Under the pieces are notes generated by a model. It was not told the origin of the DNA, did no database searches, and saw only the letters and a list, made by a program, of their open reading frames with translations. Both the position numbers and the translations under genes were made by a program. Below, in pieces: positions 8,037-14,405 of a stretch of 14,405 nt of DNA. Numbering within the stretch: position 1 is the first letter of the stretch; every line of letters starts with the position of its first letter. This stretch comes from Pseudomonadota bacterium (lineage in GTDB: Bacteria; Desulfobacterota; JAPLJL01): assembly GCA_026388615.1 (NCBI GenBank), contig JAPLJL010000154.1, positions 1 through 14,405 of the forward strand, read 5' to 3'.

Positions 8037-9137
8037 ATGGCGGAAAAGGAGATTAAGAAAATCGGGATTTCCACCGGGGGCGGGGACTGTCCGGGCCTGA
8101 ACGCGGTGATCCGGGCCGCAGTTTACACGGCGATCAACAAGTACGGCTGGGAGGTCATCGGGATCAGGGACGCCCTCAACGGGCTCATGGATACCAGTCA
8201 GACCATGCCTCTCGGTCTCAACGAGGTGAAGGATATCCTCAATAAGGGCGGGACAATCATCGGGACCACCAATAAGGGCAACCCCTTCCATTGGGAAAGG
8301 CAAAAGAGCGATGGAACCATCGAGACCATCGATCGCTCGGGCCAGTTGGTGGAGAATTTCCATAAACTTGGGCTGGGGGCTCTGATTTCGATCGGCGGCG
8401 ACGGCTCGATGAAGATCGCCCAGCAACTGGTAGAAAAGGGGCTTCCCGTTGTCGGGGTGCCGAAGACGATCGACAACGATCTTTCCGCCACGGATGTGAC
8501 TTTCGGTTTCGATTCCGCGGTCCGGACCGCCTCCGAGGCGCTCGACAAGCTCCGCTCCACCGCGGAGAGTCACCACCGGGTGATGGTGGTGGAGATGATG
8601 GGGCGGCACTCGGGCTGGATCGCCCTCCATTCCGGGATATCCGGAGACGCCCACGTGATTCTCATCCCCGAGATTCCCTTCGACCTCGCGGTGGTTGCGA
8701 AGAAGCTGAAGACGCGGAACGAGAAAGGGGACAAATACTCGATCGTGGTGGTGGCCGAAGGCGCGATTCCACAGGGCGGGGAGATGGCCATGGTGGGCAA
8801 AAAGGCCGACGGCACCGTGATCCTCGGGGGAATGGGCCAGAAGGTGGGCGAGGCCCTTTCGGAGCTGACCGGGCTGGAAACCCGGACCGTGATTCTGGGG
8901 CATCTCCAGCGGGGAGGGTCGCCTACCGAGTTCGACCGGATTTTAGGGACTCGCTACGGGGAAGCGGCCACGGAGCTGATTGCCAAGAAGCAGTTCGGCA
9001 AGATGGTGGCCCTGAAGGGCACCGCCATCGTCGGGGTCCCGATTACGGACGCCATCGGCCAGACCAAGAAGATTTTCCCGGAAGGAACCCTGGTCAAGGT
9101 GGCCCGCTCCATGGGGATTTGCTTCGGGGACAGATAG
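8037..9137 (+). CDS. pfkA: 6-phosphofructokinase (mixed ATP/PPi-type family, probably ATP-dependent)
   Basis: This cytosolic enzyme phosphorylates fructose 6-phosphate to fructose 1,6-bisphosphate, the committing step of glycolysis. The 366-residue protein carries GISTGGGDCPGLNAVIR at residues 10-26, GGTIIGTTNKGNP, ISIGGDGS (about 118-124), PKTIDND (142-148), MGRHSGWIALHSG and GHLQRGGSP. The two donor-choosing positions are Gly123 (E. coli 104) and Lys143 (E. coli 124). Gly at the first is the ATP-type residue and Lys at the second is shared with PPi-dependent enzymes. This G/K combination is known from ATP-using members of the so-called group III or mixed PFKs. A ribosome site AAAGGA (8024-8029) sits 7 bp before the ATG, and a probable promoter precedes it. 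Phosphoryl donor is inferred from these residues only. Confidence 0.95.
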   Translation: MAEKEIKKIGISTGGGDCPGLNAVIRAAVYTAINKYGWEVIGIRDALNGLMDTSQTMPLGLNEVKDILNKGGTIIGTTNKGNPFHWERQKSDGTIETIDRSGQLVENFHKLGLGALISIGGDGSMKIAQQLVEKGLPVVGVPKTIDNDLSATDVTFGFDSAVRTASEALDKLRSTAESHHRVMVVEMMGRHSGWIALHSGISGDAHVILIPEIPFDLAVVAKKLKTRNEKGDKYSIVVVAEGAIPQGGEMAMVGKKADGTVILGGMGQKVGEALSELTGLETRTVILGHLQRGGSPTEFDRILGTRYGEAATELIAKKQFGKMVALKGTAIVGVPITDAIGQTKKIFPEGTLVKVARSMGICFGDR

Positions 9138-9223
9138 AAAGGAATAAGTTATTTCCAATGCCTAATGACTAATTTCTAATTCCTAATCAATGCTCAATGC
9201 CCAATGATCTTTTTTAAAACGGC
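9138..9223. repeat. second copy of the AT-rich CTAATGAC repeat
   Basis: Downstream of pfkA, CTAATGACTAATTTCTAAT (9162-9180) matches 18 of 19 positions with 1579-1597 after mutL. It is flanked by related words (CCAATG, TCCTAATCAA, CTCAATGCCCAATG). The block is a single-orientation copy directly abutting the GC-rich palindromic element. No gene is present. Confidence 0.65.
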
Positions 9224-9346
9224 GTTAGGGGCGGCCTTCCCTGGCCGGTTTTGCCCGGCTCGGGCAGGCAACGGCCGCCCGAAGAAGGGAGCCCGCGGCC
9301 TGCCCGAGACGAACTCTCGGGTCGGCCAGGGAGGGGCTCCCCTACG
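9224..9346. repeat. GC-rich palindromic repeat element (REPIN/MITE-like)
   Basis: A 123-bp imperfect palindrome with matching ends: GTTAGGGG at 9224-9231 opposes CCCCTACG at 9339-9346. Internal arms pair perfectly: CCCTGGCCG (9239-9247) with CGGCCAGGG (9323-9331), and CTCGGGCAGGC (9259-9269) with GCCTGCCCGAG (9298-9308). The centre contains a further GGCCGC/GCGGCC pair (9273-9278 and 9295-9300). This architecture is like non-autonomous, RNA-hairpin-forming repeats of the REP/REPIN class, whose ends often read GTAGGGG or similar. No transposase is encoded. A short reading frame crossing it is spurious. From the end of the element to 9443 I see no gene and only a weak -10-like TACAAT at 9382-9387 without a matching -35. 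Confidence 0.7.
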
Positions 9347-9443
9347 AAAATATTATCGTAATAAGGATTCAACTGAGACACTACAATAGTTTGTTTCACC
9401 GCCTTCATCGTTTAAACTTTACCCCTAGATCGACAGGAGGTTT

Positions 9444-10532
9444 ATGATTTTCCGAGGGTGGAAACTTAGCATTGGCCTGACCTTAATCTTGGTTTTCGGA
9501 GGAACAGATAACTTGTTCGGCTGGGCTCGGCATAACCTGATCACGCAGATAATCATGGAAAATCCCCCGGTCTGGGTCAAAGAATTTTCTCAGGTCAAGG
9601 TGAATAAATCCATTTATGAGATTAACTCGCTGAATCCAAAATTTAATCTGATTTACACCATTCCCGAAAAATCCAAATGCCCCTCTCTTCCCTCCGAATT
9701 TGTTAGCTACGCCAGAAATCCGGATCGAAAATACGGTTTCCAAGGCGCGCCTATGGGTGCCACGATTTCTGCCCTCCAGATTCTGGCGGATTTCTCCGAC
9801 GAACCGGATTGGGACATGGATATAGACGTCGAAACCGGTCAGGTAGTGGATTTTATGGGCGGTAGCCAGGGATACCGGCACATGTATTATCCGGCCGGCA
9901 CCTTTCATATCCCCAATCCCTTTATGCCCCAGGGGAAGGCCCCTGAACGGGCCGAGCTGTTTTACGAATATGCCCGGGAGGCCTTTTCCCAGGGGGATTA
10001 TTACTGGGGATTCCGGTTCCTGGCCCGGGCCATTCATTACCTAGAAGATCTGGCTAATCCCTTTCATACAGTTCAGCTTTCGACGAAATTTATAATGAAA
10101 GAGGATTTTTTCCAGGGCACGATCCAGAACACGAAAAATTATCATTTTGCTTACGAGGATTATGTCGCGTTTCTGATGGTTCAGGCCCAGCGGAATAAGA
10201 AAGGGCAGGCTCGATTATTAAAATCTATCAACCAGGCCCTGGCCAAGAAGATGGAAAACATCCGGGTGGCGGCCCAGGATCTGGCCGGGTTCAGTAACCG
10301 GGAGGGCGCGGCGCTTCTCGACTTGAGCTTTGATTTTTTTGGGGAGGAATTCCGTTCAAATCAGAAGCTTTATCTGAATGCGGGGAAGATTAAGAAGATG
10401 GATCGGCGTCCGGAGAAAGAAAGAGCCCTGGCGATTACTGAAAAAATGCTGGCGGAGATGTCTTCGGTGGTCAAGGGATTCTTGGATATGGCGGGGAAAG
10501 AATTGGTGCCGGGAACTGACAGCAGTGATTGA
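9444..10532 (+). CDS. secreted zinc-dependent phospholipase C / S1-P1 nuclease-like protein
   Basis: This is a 362-residue predicted exported metalloenzyme of the trinuclear-zinc phospholipase C / S1-P1 nuclease superfamily, which cleaves phosphodiester bonds in phospholipids or single-stranded nucleic acid. A hydrophobic signal segment (residues about 7-26, ending DNLFG) is followed immediately by Trp27 and His30 (WARHNLIT). In B. cereus phospholipase C and P1 nuclease the mature N-terminal Trp and a nearby His bind zinc. Other candidate ligands are present: an Asp in SDEPDWD (119-124), His146 in YRHMYYP, His198/Asp202/His208 in HYLEDLANPFH, and His234/Glu238 in HFAYE. The HYxxDxxxPxH pattern is the family signature. 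The ATG has AGGAGG only 3 bp upstream, a short but usable spacing. Lipid versus nucleic-acid substrate cannot be decided from sequence. Confidence 0.8.
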   Translation: MIFRGWKLSIGLTLILVFGGTDNLFGWARHNLITQIIMENPPVWVKEFSQVKVNKSIYEINSLNPKFNLIYTIPEKSKCPSLPSEFVSYARNPDRKYGFQGAPMGATISALQILADFSDEPDWDMDIDVETGQVVDFMGGSQGYRHMYYPAGTFHIPNPFMPQGKAPERAELFYEYAREAFSQGDYYWGFRFLARAIHYLEDLANPFHTVQLSTKFIMKEDFFQGTIQNTKNYHFAYEDYVAFLMVQAQRNKKGQARLLKSINQALAKKMENIRVAAQDLAGFSNREGAALLDLSFDFFGEEFRSNQKLYLNAGKIKKMDRRPEKERALAITEKMLAEMSSVVKGFLDMAGKELVPGTDSSD

Positions 10533-10575
10533 AAATTTCCGGGAAGATATTGCCGGGGAAAAAGGAGAACGCCAA

Positions 10576-11127
10576 ATGCATTTTACCAAACCGGGTCCGG
10601 AAAACACCGAAGCCACTTTGAAATTGGTTAAAGCAGAGATTGAAAATAAAGGAATCGAGTATGTAGTGGTAGCTTCCACCTCCGGAGCCACCGGGGTGAA
10701 GGCGGCTAGGGAGTTTCGGGGCCTGAAAGTGAAGCTGGTCGTGGTTACCCACAATTCCGGGTTCCAGGAGCCGGGGGTTCAAGAGATCGAAAAGAAGTTA
10801 AAAGCCGAGATCGAAAATCTGGGCGGCACTGTATATACCGGCACGATGGTACTCCGAAGTCTGGGGCGGGCAATAAAAAATTCGGTGGGCTACTCGGATA
10901 ACGAAATTGTGGCCCAGGTGCTCCGCATGTTCGGTCAGGGGATCAAGGTTTGTGTTGAGATTGTGGCGATGGCGGCGGACGCAGGGCTGATCCCTCCGAC
11001 TAAAGTGATCGCCGTGGCCGGGACCGGGCGGGGCGCCGACACCGCCTGTCTGATCAGCGCGGATTCCTCCCACCGTTTTTTCGGGATCAAGGTCCGGGAG
11101 ATTTTGGCCAAGCCCGGAGAATTTTAA
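10576..11127 (+). CDS. stand-alone pyruvate kinase alpha/beta (C-terminal) domain protein
   Basis: This 183-residue protein resembles only the C-terminal alpha/beta domain of pyruvate kinase (PK_C), without the catalytic TIM barrel. Recognisable parts are MHFTKPGPENTEATL at the start, YVVVASTSGATGVKAA (about 29-44), LKVKLVVVTHN, and the C-terminal KVIAVAGTGRGADTACLI. Such free-standing proteins exist in several bacterial and archaeal lineages, but their function is not established. In real pyruvate kinases this domain carries the allosteric effector site. I chose the ATG at 10576 because AAGGAG sits 7 bp upstream and the conserved start follows; the frame stays open further upstream into the phospholipase-like gene, but that part has no family resemblance. 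It lies 43 bp after that gene and is probably co-transcribed. Confidence 0.85.
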   Translation: MHFTKPGPENTEATLKLVKAEIENKGIEYVVVASTSGATGVKAAREFRGLKVKLVVVTHNSGFQEPGVQEIEKKLKAEIENLGGTVYTGTMVLRSLGRAIKNSVGYSDNEIVAQVLRMFGQGIKVCVEIVAMAADAGLIPPTKVIAVAGTGRGADTACLISADSSHRFFGIKVREILAKPGEF

Positions 11128-11186
11128 CTCGATTGACGAATGACGATTGACGAGTGAGGAATGGTGAATTCTGAACGAGTGGATTT
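11128..11186. repeat. short degenerate direct repeat before dtd
   Basis: GATTGACGA occurs at 11131-11139 and again at 11145-11153, separated by ATGAC, followed by GTGAGGAATGGTGAATT. The unit is reminiscent of the ATGACGAAT words after mutL, but no extended match is present. There is no clear ribosome-binding site for the GTG start of dtd at 11187. Confidence 0.4.
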
Positions 11187-11642
11187 GTGAAAGCGGTTTT
11201 ACAGAGAGTAAAAAGGGCATCAGTTCGGGTGGGGGGCGAGACCATCGCCGAGATCGGCCCGGGAATCCTGGTCCTGCTGGGGGTAGGGGCGGGAGATGAC
11301 GTGAAGGATGCCGAATATCTGGCTGAGAAGATCTCCGGGCTCCGGATTTTCGAAGATGATCAGGAAAAAATGAATCTTTCCGTGAAGGATATCGAGGGGG
11401 AAATATTGTCGGTTTCCCAGTTCACGCTTTACGCCGATTGCCGGAAGGGCAAAAGGCCGTCTTTCACCGCTGCGGCCCCACCCCGCGAGGCCGAGGGACT
11501 TTATCTTGAGTTTGACCGCCTGCTCAGGGAAAAAGGATTAAAGGTGGCGGAGGGCAGGTTTCAGACCCGGATGGAAGTAGACCTGGTTAACGACGGCCCG
11601 GTGACCATTATTCTGGAAACCAAGAAGTCGGGTGAAAAGTAA
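11187..11642 (+). CDS. dtd: D-aminoacyl-tRNA deacylase
   Basis: Dtd hydrolyses D-amino acids (and misplaced glycine) from tRNA, protecting translation from mischarging. The 151-residue protein is of usual length. It begins MKAVLQRVKRASVRV, as in the family, fixing the start at the GTG at 11187. The catalytic SQFTL motif (residues 77-81, followed by YAD) and the Gly-cisPro motif NDGPVT (135-140) are intact. The C-terminus runs a few residues longer than many homologues (ETKKSGEK). No Shine-Dalgarno sequence precedes the GTG; upstream is the small GATTGACGA repeat. It follows the pyruvate-kinase-domain gene by 59 bp. I see no recognisable terminator after it. Confidence 0.96.
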   Translation: MKAVLQRVKRASVRVGGETIAEIGPGILVLLGVGAGDDVKDAEYLAEKISGLRIFEDDQEKMNLSVKDIEGEILSVSQFTLYADCRKGKRPSFTAAAPPREAEGLYLEFDRLLREKGLKVAEGRFQTRMEVDLVNDGPVTIILETKKSGEK

Positions 11643-11954
11643 AAAGCAGAAAAAACCTGACCGGAAGCGAAAATCCGTTCTCCCATAATTCGCCCTAACG
11701 ATTGATGAAGACACCATAAAATATTGAGATTTAAATATCAAGATTTGGAGGCCAGAACCTTTTCGGGTAAGATTTAACCTGGGAAAACGGTAAGAGCAAT
11801 TATTTTTGAGAACCCGAGTGCAATACCGTAGGTTTTTAGCAATTTGTCGAAAATTAACTTTTCCGTTTCGTCGGTGATTAATAAATAATAGGCAATTTAA
11901 TCATTTTATCAGGATTATCAAAGGATTAATAACCAAAGATTGGAAGGGATTAAT
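11643..11954. other. AT-rich gene-free stretch with a dyad element
   Basis: Base composition drops here from GC-rich to AT-rich. No gene or RNA is recognisable. Two adjacent 14-mers, AAATATTGAGATTT (11719-11732) and AAATATCAAGATTT (11733-11746), agree at 12 of 14 positions. The overlapping TTGAGATTTAAATATCAA (11724-11741) is a near-perfect 18-bp palindrome (16 of 18), operator-like. ACGGTA (11787-11792) and TACCGT (11824-11829, followed by AGGTTTTT) could form a weak stem with a long loop. No clear -35/-10 pair was found for the epimerase gene, although one would be expected in this gap. Confidence 0.4.
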
Positions 11955-12863
11955 TTGCGGATTGTCGTAACAGGCGGTGGTGGCTTTATTGGATCTAATC
12001 TTGTTGATAAACTCATAGACGAAGGGCATAGCGTTACGGTCATAGATAAAAACCCGGCATATGGCAATTCAAGAACGGATAAAATTCATATGATCCAGGG
12101 GGATTTTGGTGACGTTAATTTACTGAAAAGTTGTTTAGAAGGTGTTGACTTACTGTTTCATCTGGCCTGTACAACGATACCAAAGACATCTAACGAGAAT
12201 CCAGTTCTTGATGTATCTTCTAATTTAATTGGAACTATTCGATTACTCGAATCTAGCGTACATGCAGGGATAAAACGTATTATTTTTAATTCAACTGGTG
12301 GAGCTATTTATGGGGCTGCATGTCCCGATACCGTTTATGAAAATAGTATGACCAATCCTATTTGTTCTTATGGAATAAATAAGCTCGCTGTCGAAAAATA
12401 TTTAGGGCTATTTCAACATACAAATAATTTAGACTATGTGGTATTCAGAATATCTAATGCTTATGGACCTCGCCAAAATCCCCAAAGTGGTGTTGGGCTC
12501 ATAGCCGCAGCATTGGATTCTGTCATAAACCGAAGACCTTTGTATGTATGGGGCGACGGTTCTATTATAAGAGACTATATTTACATTGATGATATTACCC
12601 AAGCGCTGATAATGGCTACCCGCTCTGATTTTCCCACGGGCATATATCATGCCAGCAACGGTGTAGGTTTATCTGTCAATCAAATAATTGAAATCATTGA
12701 AAAAGTTGCTGGGACCAGACCCGATGTCAGGTATACCTATGGACGAAACTTCGATATACCCAAAGTAGTTTTAGATAACACTAAACTGCGAAGCTTAGGA
12801 TGGATTTTAAAATTTCCTATTGAAAAAGGAATTTATGAAACTTGGCGTTGGATGATTAGATAA
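11955..12863 (+). CDS. NAD-dependent epimerase/dehydratase (UDP-sugar 4-epimerase-like)
   Basis: This extended short-chain dehydrogenase probably interconverts nucleotide sugars for surface polysaccharide. The Rossmann motif TGGGGFIG is at residues 6-13 and the catalytic YGINK (Tyr139, Lys143) follows a Ser-Thr pair (113-114) in NSTGGAIYG. Later hallmarks are NAYGPRQNP and GDGSIIRDYIYIDDI, as in GalE/WbpP-type epimerases. Length is 302 residues, normal for the family. I chose the TTG at 11955 (MRIVVTGGGG) because GGAAGGGA (11942-11949) sits 5 bp upstream; a TTG at 11940 would add five residues with no ribosome site. Codon use is strikingly AT-rich: 19 of 60 bases are G/C in 12181-12240, against 47 of 60 in 13441-13500. 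It sits alone among unrelated genes, which suggests acquisition by transfer. Exact substrate is unknown. Confidence 0.88.
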   Translation: MRIVVTGGGGFIGSNLVDKLIDEGHSVTVIDKNPAYGNSRTDKIHMIQGDFGDVNLLKSCLEGVDLLFHLACTTIPKTSNENPVLDVSSNLIGTIRLLESSVHAGIKRIIFNSTGGAIYGAACPDTVYENSMTNPICSYGINKLAVEKYLGLFQHTNNLDYVVFRISNAYGPRQNPQSGVGLIAAALDSVINRRPLYVWGDGSIIRDYIYIDDITQALIMATRSDFPTGIYHASNGVGLSVNQIIEIIEKVAGTRPDVRYTYGRNFDIPKVVLDNTKLRSLGWILKFPIEKGIYETWRWMIR

Positions 12864-12926
12864 AAATGGGCGATTTAACCGGTTTTTAAGGTTGAAACCC
12901 CAGTGTGACGATAAATAGGAGAGAGA

Positions 12927-13892
12927 ATGGGAACCCAATTGCTTCACACCAGACTGTGCGATCTCCTGGGAATTGAATATCCGATCATTGCCGGCGGAAT
13001 GATCTGGATATCCGAGGCGATTCTCGCCGCGGCGGTTTCCAATGCCGGCGGATTGGGTCAGATCGCGGCGGGATCATTTTTCAATGAGGAAGATCTCCGG
13101 AAGGAGATCAGAAAAGCCAAGGATCTGACCGATAAGCCTTTTAGTATTAACGTGCCCCTGCTGAATCCCGGGGCGGACTGGATGATCGAGACGGCCTTAG
13201 CGGAAAAGGTAAAAGTAATCACTACCTCGGCCGGAAGCCCGTTACGGTTTGCCCGGAAAATCAAGGAAAGCGGGGCCCGGGTGCTCCACGTGGTTCCCTC
13301 TGCTCGTCTGGCTCGAAAAGCCGATGCCGCCGCGGTTGACGCCATCGTGGCTGAAGGAATCGAAGCTGGGGGACACGACAGCCCGGATGAAATTACCTCA
13401 CTCGTGCTTATTCCCCAGGTGGTAGACGCGGTCAAGGTTCCCGTGGTGGCTGCCGGGGGTATTGCCGATGCCCGGGGGCTGGCTGCGGCCCTGGCCCTGG
13501 GGGCTTCCGGGGTCCAGATGGGGACTAGATTTGTCGTGACCAAGGAGTGCCAGGTTCACCCCAAATTCAAGCAAGCTATAATCGAAGCCCAGGATAACGG
13601 CACGGTTTTAACCGCCCGCTCGATGGGGCATCCTGTGCGCGTGCTGAAAAATTCCTTGGCGGAAAGGATCCTGGAGATGGAGCGGAAAGGGGCGAGCGAA
13701 GCGGAACTTTTTGATTTTATCGGGCCGGGAAGAACCAGAAGGGCGGCCCTGGAAGGTGATATGGTGGAAGGCTCGGTGATGAGCGGTCAGATCGCCGGGA
13801 TGATCAAAGACGAAAAAAGCGTTAAAGATGTTATCCAGGAAATGGTCAGGGGAGCAGAGGAGATATTGAGGAAAATCAGCAACGTCAGCTGA
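12927..13892 (+). CDS. FMN-dependent nitronate monooxygenase / FabK-like enoyl reductase family protein
   Basis: This 321-residue TIM-barrel flavoprotein belongs to the 2-nitropropane dioxygenase superfamily, which contains nitronate monooxygenases and FabK enoyl-ACP reductases. Supporting motifs in order: CDLLGIEYPIIAGGM at the start, SNAGGLGQIAAG, FSINVPLL, the catalytic-His segment EGIEAGGHDSPDE (His150), VVAAGGIADARGLAAAL, GVQMGTRFVVTKEC and the C-terminal MSGQIAGMI. The His corresponds to the conserved His of FabK and nitronate monooxygenases. Lipid-synthesis (FabK) and nitronate-detoxifying roles cannot be separated by sequence reading alone. A ribosome site AGGAG (12917-12921) precedes the ATG by 5 bp. 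GC content returns to the high value of the rest of the window. An 8-bp stem (13873-13880 with 13888-13895) spans its stop codon. Confidence 0.85.
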   Translation: MGTQLLHTRLCDLLGIEYPIIAGGMIWISEAILAAAVSNAGGLGQIAAGSFFNEEDLRKEIRKAKDLTDKPFSINVPLLNPGADWMIETALAEKVKVITTSAGSPLRFARKIKESGARVLHVVPSARLARKADAAAVDAIVAEGIEAGGHDSPDEITSLVLIPQVVDAVKVPVVAAGGIADARGLAAALALGASGVQMGTRFVVTKECQVHPKFKQAIIEAQDNGTVLTARSMGHPVRVLKNSLAERILEMERKGASEAELFDFIGPGRTRRAALEGDMVEGSVMSGQIAGMIKDEKSVKDVIQEMVRGAEEILRKISNVS

Positions 13893-13895
13893 TTT
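13873..13895 (+). terminator. small hairpin spanning the stop codon (weak terminator candidate)
   Basis: AAATCAGC (13873-13880) and GCTGATTT (13888-13895) form a perfect 8-bp stem with a 7-nt loop, covering the last codons and stop of the nitronate-monooxygenase-like gene. Only three T residues close the stem and GGGGG follows, so it lacks a proper T-tract. It may attenuate or do nothing. Confidence 0.25.
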
Positions 13896-13947
13896 GGGGG
13901 TTATCATCCGAAAAGCTGAAACGGCTCAAATTTAAGGGCGGAAAATC

Positions 13948-14397
13948 ATGTCTTCGGCAAAAGATCGAATCCGGCCCCGGATGTCAGGAAGAATCCCGGT
14001 GCAAATCCCGGTTGAATATCAGATTGACCAGGAATGGGATAAGGGTGTGGTTATTGATCTGAGCGTAGGCGGGATCAGAATTCTGACCAATCGAGAGACG
14101 GAAAAAGGGGTGCAATTGCGGATCAACTTTCCCCTGGGTAATAAAGAAGAGCTTATTATTGCCGGGGAGGTAATCAATATTAATGACAGGGAAATCGAGG
14201 GTTTCGGGATTAGGAAACTTATCGGGGTGAATTTCCCCGGGTTGAACGAAGAGGAAAAGAAAAGACTTCAGGATTTTATTTTAAACCAGCGTTATTATAC
14301 CCGCCTTTTTCGCCCGACCAAGGGCGCGGATCACCTGGAAGAACAAAACCTGAAAAAAGCTGCCGCCTTATTAAAAGACCTGGACCCAATTATTTAA
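13948..14397 (+). CDS. PilZ domain protein (predicted c-di-GMP binding)
   Basis: This 149-residue cytosolic protein consists essentially of one PilZ domain, a receptor for cyclic di-GMP that controls motility, adhesion or secretion. Both ligand motifs are present: RMSGR (RxxxR, residues 11-15) and DLSVGG (DxSxxG type, 37-42). They are followed by the beta-barrel strands VQLRINFPL, IIAGEVI and IGVNFPGL. A charged helical tail (NEEEKKRLQDFIL onward) extends to the end and has a basic stretch, YYTRLFRPTKG. The ATG at 13948 is preceded by TAAGGGCGG. The gene ends 8 bp before the window edge, so its downstream partners are unseen. Target pathway unknown; no flagellar, cellulose or pilus gene is adjacent. 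Confidence 0.92.
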   Translation: MSSAKDRIRPRMSGRIPVQIPVEYQIDQEWDKGVVIDLSVGGIRILTNRETEKGVQLRINFPLGNKEELIIAGEVININDREIEGFGIRKLIGVNFPGLNEEEKKRLQDFILNQRYYTRLFRPTKGADHLEEQNLKKAAALLKDLDPII

Positions 14398-14405
14398 AGA
14401 TTTTT

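Noticed and set aside
8019..8903. 294-codon open frame on the minus strand opposite pfkA
   Set aside because: It is a GC-rich antisense shadow with Pro/His/Gly-rich low-complexity translation and no recognisable motif; pfkA on the + strand is unequivocal.
9204..9389. 61-codon frame across the palindromic repeat
   Set aside because: It lies within the inverted repeat, lacks a ribosome site, and its translation is only a reading of the palindrome.
10378..10575. 66-codon upstream extension of the pyruvate-kinase-domain protein
   Set aside because: It overlaps the phospholipase-like gene in another frame and is Arg/Trp-rich without homology; the ATG at 10576 has a good ribosome site.
11787..11836. 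ACGGTA/TACCGT stem followed by TTTTT as a terminator
   Set aside because: A 6-bp stem with a loop over 30 nt is too weak, and it lies about 145 bp after the dtd stop.
1..14405. CRISPR array, tRNA/rRNA genes, transposase or phage genes
   Set aside because: Intergenic regions were read on both strands; no regularly spaced identical repeats, cloverleaf-like sequence or mobility gene was seen.

Overview
This is a GC-rich, gene-dense bacterial window in which every credible gene lies on the + strand. Genes for a type II secretion inner-membrane platform (gspL, gspM, gspN), signal-peptide-bearing envelope proteins and a PilZ protein indicate a Gram-negative (diderm) bacterium. The GspN-related protein and the MutL motif variants resemble those I associate with deltaproteobacterial (Desulfobacterota-like) lineages. 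Phylum-level placement is inference only.

Layout: the window opens inside mutL (5' end missing). A 279-bp AT-rich, repeat-filled gap follows, then a tight run miaA - gspL - gspM - gspN with gaps of 2, 8 and 20 bp. After 109 bp comes a large exported protein joining a von Willebrand A domain to a CsgG-like C-terminal domain. A probable sigma70-type promoter then precedes a 6-phosphofructokinase gene whose key residues are of the ATP-type-plus-lysine ('G/K') group. A 306-bp gap holds a GC-rich palindromic repeat next to a copy of the AT-rich repeat seen after mutL. Next are a secreted zinc-dependent phospholipase C / S1-P1-nuclease-like protein, a stand-alone pyruvate-kinase C-terminal-domain protein and dtd (D-aminoacyl-tRNA deacylase). 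An AT-rich stretch (about 11643-12870) carries a sugar-nucleotide epimerase that looks compositionally foreign. The window closes with an FMN-dependent nitronate monooxygenase/FabK-like enzyme and a PilZ domain protein.

How the genes fit together: mutL and miaA are housekeeping genes. gspL/M/N supply the cytoplasmic-to-periplasmic assembly platform of a type II secretion system whose other components are not in this window. The vWA-CsgG-like protein and the phospholipase-like protein are both predicted to be exported. The second could be a secretion substrate, but nothing in the sequence shows this. pfkA and the pyruvate-kinase-domain protein are both related to glycolysis, though separated by the phospholipase gene. 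The PilZ protein points to cyclic-di-GMP signalling.

I see no CRISPR array, tRNA, rRNA, transposase or recognisable defence system. The items most worth a second look are the vWA/CsgG-like fusion, the MutL endonuclease-motif substitution, the two families of intergenic repeats, the orphan pyruvate-kinase C-domain protein and the compositionally odd epimerase.
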